From Phycisphaerales bacterium (lineage in GTDB: Bacteria; Planctomycetota; Phycisphaerae; SM23-33), in NCBI GenBank assembly GCA_003153915.1, contig PMBX01000120.1, positions 13,901 through 37,362 of the forward strand: 23,462 bases of DNA, written 5' to 3'. Both the position numbers and the translations under genes were made by a program. Positions 14,570-21,933 of this stretch are shown here, piece after piece (positions within the stretch are counted from its first letter, which is position 1; every line of letters begins with the position of its first letter). A model generated the notes under the pieces. It was not told the DNA's origin. It worked only from the letters and a program-made list of their open reading frames with translations, and searched no databases.

Positions 14570-16105
14570 ATGAGACCACTCCTGGGTTGCTTTTTTATCT
14601 TCGTAGTAAGCATATTATGCGCCCTAATCGCTACGCCGGCCATTATGTGGGCCGCTCGGCGGATAGGCCTGATAGACCGCCCCGGGGTCCGTAAGGTGCA
14701 TACCTCCGCCGTTACTCGCCTCGGGGGCGTGGGTATTGTGCTTTCTTTTATGATGGTGTTCTGCGGCGTGATCTTAGCTGACGGCGATCTCACGCGGTCC
14801 TCCCCCGGTACGCACATCAAAATCCTCTCGATCCTGTGCGGCGCCCTGTGCATGGCGGCCCTCGGCATCGCGGATGACATCATCCGCCTTCGGGCAAGAT
14901 ACAAACTGCTGGGGCAGCTTGTGGTGGCTATTGCGGTCTGCGCAATCGGTATCCGAATACAGACTATCCACCTCGGCTCGCTGAACCTTCAACTTCAATC
15001 GCTGTCCTGGCCGTTGACTATCCTGTGGATCATCGGAATCACCAACGCCATGAACCTCATCGATGGTCTGGACGGCCTGGCGGCGGGAATCGCTGCCGTT
15101 GCTTGCGCCGTGGTGGCGATACTGGCGTTTCGCGCCGGAGAGACGATGCTGACGGTCCTTTCGCTGGCGTTGCTGGGCAACTTGGCGGGATTCCTGTTCT
15201 TCAACTTCCATCCCGCGCGTGTTTTCATGGGCGACGGGGGCAGCCTCTTCCTGGGATTCTTCCTTTCCGCATCGAGCGTCTTTCTGGCTTCCAGGACCAA
15301 TTCCGTGGTTGGCCTGGCCCTGCCGGCCCTGGCTCTGGGACTTCCGATAAGTGACATGATTTTCGCCATAGTCCGCAGGCTTATCGAGAGGCGGCCGATC
15401 TTTGCCCCCGACAGAAACCATCTGCATCACTGCCTGCTGGACAAAGGCTATTCACACCGAATAGTCGTGGCGATGATGCAGACGGCGACCATCCTGTCGG
15501 CTACGATCGGTCTGGCTATGCTGCTGGTAGGCGGGGTTTGGTCGGCCATCGCATTCGCAGCCGCGTTGATGCCGCTGGTTATGATCTGGCGGATTTCCGG
15601 CCTTAGATTCCGCGTCTGGCTGGAGAACTTCAGGCAAAGCTGGATTCTCAACCGCAAAAGCAGAAAAGACACCGAGAACTTCATGAAGCTCCAGCTTTAC
15701 CTGCGGGAAGCTGGGGATTTCGTCGAATGGTGGCGCGTAGTCAGGCGCGCAGCGAGATTTTTAGGCTTCTCCAGAGTCGCCATCCGAATCGAGCGGTCGC
15801 AGGACATTGTACAGTCGCTGTTCTGGGAGTGTCCCCGCCGTGAGGAAAACGGCAAAAGCGATCTGACGGCTATGCTGCAAGCATGGCCTTTCGGCGACGA
15901 GCCTGTAGTGCACGTGGAGTTGGAGATATCGGTGCGGGAGGGTCTGGAGATCGCCGGCAGGAGGATCAGCCTCCTTGGGCGGTTGCTGGATGACCGCAGC
16001 ACGCACGCCATACCACCGATCCTGACGGAGCTTAGACAACCACAACCCTCCAGGCGCATCCAAGCCGATGTCGCCGTCGCTTTGCAGGCGTCCCATATCG
16101 GATGA
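14570..16105 (+). CDS. Polyprenyl-phosphate HexNAc-1-phosphate transferase (WecA/MraY family) with extra C-terminal domain
   Basis: This integral membrane enzyme should prime glycan synthesis by moving a sugar-1-phosphate from a UDP-sugar to undecaprenyl phosphate. About ten or eleven hydrophobic segments span residues ~3-340. Family motifs are in place: the Asp-Asp pair in LGIADDI (98-104), NLIDGLDG (162-169), FMGDGGSLFLG (219-229) and the basic DRNHLHH (281-287). The ATG at 14570 follows AGAGGG by about 8 bases and is better than the upstream in-frame start. At 511 residues it is about 150 longer than typical WecA/TagO proteins. The extra soluble tail (~345-511) includes VEWWRVVRRAARFLGFSRVA and may be a small sensory (GAF-like?) domain. 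It sits among glycosyltransferase genes, which fits the priming role. The specific sugar is not readable. Confidence 0.92.
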   Translation: MRPLLGCFFIFVVSILCALIATPAIMWAARRIGLIDRPGVRKVHTSAVTRLGGVGIVLSFMMVFCGVILADGDLTRSSPGTHIKILSILCGALCMAALGIADDIIRLRARYKLLGQLVVAIAVCAIGIRIQTIHLGSLNLQLQSLSWPLTILWIIGITNAMNLIDGLDGLAAGIAAVACAVVAILAFRAGETMLTVLSLALLGNLAGFLFFNFHPARVFMGDGGSLFLGFFLSASSVFLASRTNSVVGLALPALALGLPISDMIFAIVRRLIERRPIFAPDRNHLHHCLLDKGYSHRIVVAMMQTATILSATIGLAMLLVGGVWSAIAFAAALMPLVMIWRISGLRFRVWLENFRQSWILNRKSRKDTENFMKLQLYLREAGDFVEWWRVVRRAARFLGFSRVAIRIERSQDIVQSLFWECPRREENGKSDLTAMLQAWPFGDEPVVHVELEISVREGLEIAGRRISLLGRLLDDRSTHAIPPILTELRQPQPSRRIQADVAVALQASHIG

Positions 16106-16187
16106 AGCATTCGCTTTCGGACGGGGCCCCGCCGCATTCATTGCCATCGTAGCGCGTGGGGAGGCCTGCCTGCGGCAAGGAGATTAA

Positions 16188-17318
16188 ATGAACATTGTCG
16201 TCAACGGACGATTCTCCCAATATAAAACCGGGGTCGGTCGGGTTATCGAGAACTATCTCAGGCACTTGTCCCGAATTGACAGCCGGAATACATACTACAT
16301 TTACGTCAACCGGGAATTTGTCGACCTGATACGGCTGGACAATCCCAACTTCGTGGTCCTATCCAACGGGGTATCCGGGGGCAACGCGCTGCTGAACCAC
16401 CTCTGGACCCAGACTGGTTTGCTCCGAGCCATCCACAGGCACCAGGCCGATTTGGCGATCCTGCCGCAGATCAACCTGATCCTACGGAAGCGATGTCCCA
16501 TCCTCCTGTTTCAGCACGATCTTATCGAATACCATCTGGTCAATCAGAGATGGTACAAGATGTGGTTTCGCAGCTTTGCCATCCCCCGGGCCGTCAGGCT
16601 TGCCGACCGGATAGTCAGCGTCTCTCGTAGCACCACCGAGGATATGCGGAAGTTTTTGGGCACTCCCTTGGAAAAGGTAGTAACCATCCACTCGGGTGTT
16701 GACCTGGAACGCTTTGGGCCGCGCGACCCGGCCGAGTCGGCCTGGCGAATCCGGGACAAGTACGGAATTGAAGCCCCATACGTGCTGTATGTGGGCACGC
16801 TGACGCTCCCACAGAAGAACCTGATCCGTCTGGTTGAAGCGTTCAATTTGGTGCTGCAACGCCGAGGCGGAATCAAGCTGCTGCTGGCCGGTGCGATGGG
16901 GAAGGATTCGCATCTGATCCTCCGGCGAATCGCCGAACTGGGGCTTGACCAGCAAGTCATCCTGCCCGGATATGTGGATGACGACGATCTGGCATATCTC
17001 TACAGCGCGGCAGGGGTTTTTAGCTTCCCATCCGAGTACGAGGGACTTGGCATGCCTGTCCTAGAGGCAATGGCGTGCGGATGCCCGGTGGTCACCTCCA
17101 ATGTCTCCTCGCTGCCCGAAGTCGCCGATGGTGCGGCATTGCTGGTAGACCCGCACGACACGCAGGCCATCGCCACGGCGATTGACAAGGCGATGTATGA
17201 CACGGAGTTGCGACAAATGCTCGTCAAGGAAGGCTTCGCCAGGGCACGAGAGTTCTCATGGGAAAAAGCCGCCGGCAGACTGCTGGAAGTCATCAACTCA
17301 TTTGGCCAACGCCCCTGA
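16188..17318 (+). CDS. GT4 family glycosyltransferase
   Basis: A retaining GT-B glycosyltransferase of 376 residues, expected to extend the lipid-linked oligosaccharide at the cytoplasmic membrane face. The N-terminal acceptor domain contains the glycine-rich loop FSQYKTGVGRVIENYL (9-24). The donor domain starts near VLYVGTLTLPQKNL (199-212). The EX7E motif is intact as EGLGMPVLE (Glu285 and Glu293), followed by AMACGCPVVTSNVSSLPEV. These are strong GT4 signatures. The start ATG is preceded by AAGGAG ending 6 bases upstream. It is the last gene of the + arm and starts 82 bases after the WecA-like gene. Its last 21 bases overlap the 3' end of the Wzz-like gene on the opposite strand. Donor sugar is unknown. 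Confidence 0.94.
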   Translation: MNIVVNGRFSQYKTGVGRVIENYLRHLSRIDSRNTYYIYVNREFVDLIRLDNPNFVVLSNGVSGGNALLNHLWTQTGLLRAIHRHQADLAILPQINLILRKRCPILLFQHDLIEYHLVNQRWYKMWFRSFAIPRAVRLADRIVSVSRSTTEDMRKFLGTPLEKVVTIHSGVDLERFGPRDPAESAWRIRDKYGIEAPYVLYVGTLTLPQKNLIRLVEAFNLVLQRRGGIKLLLAGAMGKDSHLILRRIAELGLDQQVILPGYVDDDDLAYLYSAAGVFSFPSEYEGLGMPVLEAMACGCPVVTSNVSSLPEVADGAALLVDPHDTQAIATAIDKAMYDTELRQMLVKEGFARAREFSWEKAAGRLLEVINSFGQRP

Positions 17319-18383
17319 CCTGATCAGGGCGTATCCGATCATCAACGGCAGCGCTATAGCGAAGGCCAAGGCCGAAAACAGCACGGTTCCCCTGGAGGCA
17401 CGATGAATCGTCGGCTCGTGCGGCAAGCGGCACTTGCTCAGCGTGTTCAGATCTGTCGCGGTCAAATTGTATTGCAAAACGTCTGTTAGAGTCCGGTCCT
17501 GCCGCAGCAAATCATGCAGATACTCCTCGAACTGGCCTAACTTGCCGCCCGCGACGATAAGGTCGTTGATCTTCGCTTCGCACTGGTCTGTAATCTGAAT
17601 GCTGCGGGCAAGGAAAGCCTCGGTCAGCTCGGTCTCCTGCAGTTTCTGGTGTATTTCCGACAGTTGGCATTCGACGGCGCGTATCTGGTATTCAACAGGG
17701 AAGAATTCCTTCCTGCCCGTGATTATCGGGGCGATCAGGTTCTCATTCGGCTGAGACGACGCCTCGTTGGGCTTGAGCTTTTTCAGTAAATCAAGTTGGG
17801 ATTGAACCGATTGGATGGTTTTATTCAGTTCCGTACGGGTCGTCTGAACATCCAGTATCTTTACTTGTTGTTCGCGGAGGAAATTGGTGTTTATCTGGGC
17901 AAGGCGGTAGAGTGGAAACCGCTGCTCAAAGTAGTCGCAGACCGCCGCCGCCAGTGCCGTGGGTTCCTTATATGAACGAATGCGTATCCGAAGGGTGACA
18001 TTCTGTATTACGTCCTCCTTGTCTTTCTCACGTTCCGCCACGCCGGGCATACGACTCAACATGAGCAGTTCGATCATGCGATCATTATTTTCGGTTTGGC
18101 GCGCTTCGCTCATGTGATTGGCGAAACCATCGAAGCCTTTGTTGCGGAGAGAGTTCTCGAGATTGATAAGGTTTTCAGTCTGGTAGAAATAAGTCTCAAA
18201 CAGGCGGTAATCCTCTCCTCGCCAGGGAAGGAAGTAAGTGTAGATTACGCTCCTTTTAGGAGGCAGGCACAGCAAGATTGCCGCCGTGATGATCGCCGGG
18301 GCCACAGCGCCGGCCAGGATAGTGAACTTGCGTTTCCAGAGACTCGCCGCGTAAACCGAAAGATCAATCTCGCCGGGGACCAT
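17298..18383 (-). CDS. Wzz-like chain-length determinant / polysaccharide co-polymerase
   Basis: An inner-membrane protein expected to control the length of the exported polysaccharide. It has the Wzz layout. A short cytoplasmic N-terminus (EIDLSVYAASLWKRK) precedes a first transmembrane helix (~20-40). A periplasmic part of about 290 residues follows, with long predicted coiled coil (~160-300), and a second transmembrane helix lies near the C-terminus (~335-357). The segment before that helix is short on the usual prolines (LPHEPTIHRAS). No Walker motifs follow, so any tyrosine kinase partner is a separate protein not seen here. The ATG is preceded by GGAG five bases upstream. It is the last gene of the - arm, 66 bases after the heparinase-family gene. 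Primary sequence is divergent, so the call rests on topology, N-terminal similarity and context. Confidence 0.75.
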   Translation of the reverse strand: MVPGEIDLSVYAASLWKRKFTILAGAVAPAIITAAILLCLPPKRSVIYTYFLPWRGEDYRLFETYFYQTENLINLENSLRNKGFDGFANHMSEARQTENNDRMIELLMLSRMPGVAEREKDKEDVIQNVTLRIRIRSYKEPTALAAAVCDYFEQRFPLYRLAQINTNFLREQQVKILDVQTTRTELNKTIQSVQSQLDLLKKLKPNEASSQPNENLIAPIITGRKEFFPVEYQIRAVECQLSEIHQKLQETELTEAFLARSIQITDQCEAKINDLIVAGGKLGQFEEYLHDLLRQDRTLTDVLQYNLTATDLNTLSKCRLPHEPTIHRASRGTVLFSALAFAIALPLMIGYALIRSGALAK

Positions 18384-18449
18384 GTAAACTCCGCATTGTC
18401 ATTATCAAGCAACCTGTCAGTTTAGTGCCGGTGCAGGCGAAGTCAATCT

Positions 18450-20615
18450 TCACTTCCTCCACCATGCGACCTCCCAACGTGCCTGTCTATCCGCCGTGGT
18501 TAACCGAACGGTCCAAGCGGGCTGAATTGTTCCATATGAAGGAGAATAAAGGTCCTGGTCGCACATCCAGTCGCCCGGTCCGCCGGAGATGCGCACAGTC
18601 AGATCGCCGGAAAGGAGGCTCACTCCGCCGGAATCGGCCGAAAGAACGGTAAATCCGGGTGCGAAGTGAAACGAGATCCACTTTTCCCCCTCGTCGGCGA
18701 TCTGGTCCGTTCCGCAAAGCCGCTCAGGCGAGAGCCTGACTTCCCGTACCGTCAGGATGCCCTGGTGGCGGCCCTTGAATAATCCCGGGCCGATCTCAAG
18801 AACTTCCGCGGCGGTTTTGTCGAACATCCGAAACGCCCCAGGCAGGCCCGGAGGCCAAAGATTCTGTTCCACTCCTCGCACGAAGGCGGTGTTGTGCATC
18901 GCCGTCGAGCGGAACCGATTCCGCTGGTTTAAGTCAGGGGTGTAGGTAAACGTGCCCGGATCGACCAGGACGGGCTTGCAGCCCACTGCCAACTCGAAGG
19001 AAAGTTGGTCGTTGTGGGCGTGGCCGCCGCGGCCCCTCTGCCCAATGCCGCCGCACCGGACGGCCAAGTACGCATCCTTCATCCGTAAAACATACAGGCC
19101 GAAGTTTCGCCAGGCGACAACGGATGACGCCTCGTCTTGGCCGGGCAAAGTGGTGAAAACAGGCCGCCAAGCTCCCGATACCAGCGGACTGGCCAGACAA
19201 ACTCCTCTGGAAAGCTGCCTGATCAACCACGCGTCGGATAACTCCTCCGACGGCTTATAGGCGCCGTTCAAATGTTTTTCAAAGAGCGCGTCGATGGCAT
19301 GGACCAGGCAGCGGTGATCGTTTAACCGTTCCCGAACCAATGGTTGGAGCTTCACAAAAAAACCGCTGTCGTTGTCGCCGATCTGCGGCAACTGGCCGTC
19401 GCCCCTGTCACTACCGGACAAAAAGAGGCTCATCCCCGCGACTCGTTGGACATACCAGGGCGGAAACGAAAAGGACCCTTTCCTCTCCTCGTCCAGGCCC
19501 AGGATCATGGCCGTTGCGAAGGCGACCATCTGCGCCGAGAGGCGATGGTAGCTGGTGGATGCCTCGAAGTTCGAGCCATCCTCATGGAACTGCTCGCCCA
19601 CGCAGACGACCAGCTCACGCACCGAGTGGGCCACCCAGTCATCCACCTGCACCGTACGCGGCAGGTAGCAAGCTCCCAGTAGCAGCCCGGCTATGCCGGC
19701 CAGGTAGTGGTTATCACACACATCCTCGTGCCATTCCAGGTGCGTGCTGACATGCAGGCAATGCTGCCAGACAGCGCCCAGCAGGAGACGCTCAAACGTG
19801 GGATCAAAGCTATGCCCCGAGGCATTGAACAGGTCCCAAGCGATCAGCCAGTTGGCCAGACGGATGGCGACATCCATCGTGCAGGCCCAATTCACGCCGA
19901 ACCGGGGCGGATTGGTCGCCAAGAAGTCCACGACCTGGTTGCGAAATTCTCGCGAGCATCGGCGGGATATATCGCTGTTTCGCCCTGATTGGGCAGAGGC
20001 TAAGGCCATCTCTGGAAGGTGTTGCATCCGCGCCAGTTCCCACGGCAGCTTGATATCAGCTCCGTGGCGCGGGGCTATCTCGATTTCCAAGCTATGCGCA
20101 GCCGCCGGCCAGCGGTAACCGGACCGCAGGTCGACGTGCCAATCGATAGGCTCGTATGGCAGCTCTATCATCGCCCAGATTCTCTGCGATTCGGCAAGAT
20201 TGCTATGGACGACCCGGCCTCGCAGCCACTGCCCTTGTGGGTCGGCTGTGACTGTGGGGCTCATTTTGTATCGCGCCTGGCCGAAGCCGGGGCAGTCAGC
20301 TCCATATTTGGCGTGTACCCATTCGGATCCCAGTAGACTGAATCTGTGCGTCAGGAAACGTTCGATGATATCGGTGGGAACATTTCCGGGTGGACGGCAG
20401 GGACCGGTCCTGCCTATACGGCCGGTCAGGCGCCCGCTTGGGATGTCGCTGTCTTGCAGATAGGTTCCGTTGCGAATGTCCCTGCCAACCTCGATGCGAT
20501 TGCCAAGCCGGACTCGCACCAAGCGGATGGCCCTGCCAATGGCCACCCTCGTCGGCAGCGACCTGGCCCGCCGAATATAGTGGCCGGCCAGTTCTATGGA
20601 ACGCTTGATGTTCAT
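18450..20615 (-). CDS. Heparinase II/III family protein (predicted polysaccharide lyase)
   Basis: The family cleaves uronic-acid-containing polysaccharides by beta-elimination. The 721 residues have an N-terminal alpha/alpha toroid with WHEDVCDNHYLAG (295-307) and FEASTSYHRLS (350-360), where the Asn-His pair and Tyr356 are the expected catalytic elements. A C-terminal beta-sandwich carries GGHAHNDQLSFEL (530-542) and VDPGTFTY (551-558), the signature of the Hepar_II_III domain. The ATG at 20615 overlaps the flippase stop as ATGA, which favours it over a GTG 45 bases upstream. No cleavable signal peptide is evident; the N-terminus is basic and amphipathic, so location is unclear. Such genes are common in exopolysaccharide loci, where they may trim or edit the polymer. 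Whether it is an active lyase here is inference. Confidence 0.9.
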   Translation of the reverse strand: MNIKRSIELAGHYIRRARSLPTRVAIGRAIRLVRVRLGNRIEVGRDIRNGTYLQDSDIPSGRLTGRIGRTGPCRPPGNVPTDIIERFLTHRFSLLGSEWVHAKYGADCPGFGQARYKMSPTVTADPQGQWLRGRVVHSNLAESQRIWAMIELPYEPIDWHVDLRSGYRWPAAAHSLEIEIAPRHGADIKLPWELARMQHLPEMALASAQSGRNSDISRRCSREFRNQVVDFLATNPPRFGVNWACTMDVAIRLANWLIAWDLFNASGHSFDPTFERLLLGAVWQHCLHVSTHLEWHEDVCDNHYLAGIAGLLLGACYLPRTVQVDDWVAHSVRELVVCVGEQFHEDGSNFEASTSYHRLSAQMVAFATAMILGLDEERKGSFSFPPWYVQRVAGMSLFLSGSDRGDGQLPQIGDNDSGFFVKLQPLVRERLNDHRCLVHAIDALFEKHLNGAYKPSEELSDAWLIRQLSRGVCLASPLVSGAWRPVFTTLPGQDEASSVVAWRNFGLYVLRMKDAYLAVRCGGIGQRGRGGHAHNDQLSFELAVGCKPVLVDPGTFTYTPDLNQRNRFRSTAMHNTAFVRGVEQNLWPPGLPGAFRMFDKTAAEVLEIGPGLFKGRHQGILTVREVRLSPERLCGTDQIADEGEKWISFHFAPGFTVLSADSGGVSLLSGDLTVRISGGPGDWMCDQDLYSPSYGTIQPAWTVRLTTADRQARWEVAWWRK

Positions 20616-21928
20616 TGTGATTCCACGGCGGGAGTGGGTCTGGACCACCTGACCAAGCACAGGCTGGTGACGTTGATGACCGCGTTGGCAGCCACCGTCG
20701 CCGCCGCCGTTCCGCAGGCCCCCAGCCAGGGAACAAGCACGATGTTCCCAACGCAGATCGTCGCCAGGCCCATGACGCCCAGGATGAACATCGTTCGGAA
20801 CGCCTGCCTTGCCACCAAGACGTTGATGCTAGGACTGGCGATCAGCCCGATCCATACCCCCACGGAAAGGATGATCCAGATCACGAACGACTCCTCGTAC
20901 TTCCCTCCGTTGAGCCACATGTATAATGGTCTGCCCAACAGGTCGAAGATCAACAAAGGCACGGCCACCAGCGCGGATACTTTCACCCATCGCCAGACAA
21001 AGACCCACTGGCGGTGGTGGTCCTGCATGTCAACGTGGGAGAACTTGGGCAGCAGCACGGCGTGAACGGATCCGAGGCTCATCAGCGCAAGGAGGTAATA
21101 CTTTATCGCCACGCCGTAAGCGGCAAGCTGCGATTCGCTGCCCAGCCGCGAGAGCATGACGATGTCCATCTGCGACAGCATCGCAAGTGCGATGCTGTAG
21201 GCCATCAGCCACCTAGCCGTCCTCAGTAGCAACCACACTCGCCCATTGGAAAGCGGTTCCTGGGGGCTGGCCCTGCTTTGAAGAACACTGCCGGTCAGCA
21301 AAACCGCGGCCACCACCAGGTCCACGACGATCTGCCCAACCGCCACAAGCCTAAAGGTCATTCGATTTGTCGCCGCCAGCATGCAAACGTACAACAGGCT
21401 CGCTAATGTTTGCACCCATTGAGCCGCCACAAAATGCTTGAACCGCTCCTCGGCCTGATAGACGCTTCGCTGCGTCTGAATCATCAGGTAGCCCAGACCC
21501 GCCAGCAGCCCCAGCGACAGGACGTTGCCGTAGTCCTGGCGGCCATAGAACCACAAAGCGATAGGGCGGGCCAATAGAAGTCCGCCGGCCAAGACCGCCA
21601 AATAGATCAGGGTCTCGAGTCGCAACACCGCCTTGTATAGTCGCAGCGGGCGCTGGTGAGTCGTGGAGAAGTATTCGGCGCCGTAGCGGATCATGGCGCT
21701 GTTGATCCCGCCACCGATAAGGCTGGACAGCAGTACCCGTAACGACTGGAACACCACCATCGCCGCGTAGTCGGCTTGAGAGAATTCCCAGATCAACACC
21801 AGCGTGAAAAAAACCTGGAAGGCCTTCGACATCGCATCCCCGAAAAAGACCCATGCGATGTTGCGCACGGTCCTGGAGGACAGCAGCCGGTCGAGAAAAC
21901 GTCTTATTGTGTTAAAACGCGACGACAA
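20612..21928 (-). CDS. Wzx-type polysaccharide flippase (MOP superfamily)
   Basis: A 438-residue integral membrane protein expected to flip the lipid-linked repeat unit across the inner membrane. About twelve hydrophobic segments are spread over the whole length. The N-terminal region SSRTVRNIAWVFFGDAMSKA followed by a helix and FSQADYAAMVVFQS resembles the first part of RfbX/Wzx proteins. A middle segment with LAMLSQMDIVMLSRLGSESQ is also typical of the family. The TTG start (21928-21926) is supported by GAGG ten bases upstream, lying inside the end of the amidotransferase gene, and by the 5-base gap to that stop. The stop overlaps the next ATG as ATGA. These junctions indicate a tightly coupled operon: amidotransferase, flippase, heparinase-like, Wzz-like. 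Confidence 0.9.
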   Translation of the reverse strand: MSSRFNTIRRFLDRLLSSRTVRNIAWVFFGDAMSKAFQVFFTLVLIWEFSQADYAAMVVFQSLRVLLSSLIGGGINSAMIRYGAEYFSTTHQRPLRLYKAVLRLETLIYLAVLAGGLLLARPIALWFYGRQDYGNVLSLGLLAGLGYLMIQTQRSVYQAEERFKHFVAAQWVQTLASLLYVCMLAATNRMTFRLVAVGQIVVDLVVAAVLLTGSVLQSRASPQEPLSNGRVWLLLRTARWLMAYSIALAMLSQMDIVMLSRLGSESQLAAYGVAIKYYLLALMSLGSVHAVLLPKFSHVDMQDHHRQWVFVWRWVKVSALVAVPLLIFDLLGRPLYMWLNGGKYEESFVIWIILSVGVWIGLIASPSINVLVARQAFRTMFILGVMGLATICVGNIVLVPWLGACGTAAATVAANAVINVTSLCLVRWSRPTPAVESQ

Positions 21929-21933
21929 TTCTT

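Noticed and set aside
18384..18449. Possible terminator or promoter between the heparinase-like and Wzz-like genes
   Set aside because: Only 66 bases with no convincing stem-loop plus T run and no well-spaced hexamers. The Wzz-like gene has a good ribosome site and is best read as part of the same operon.
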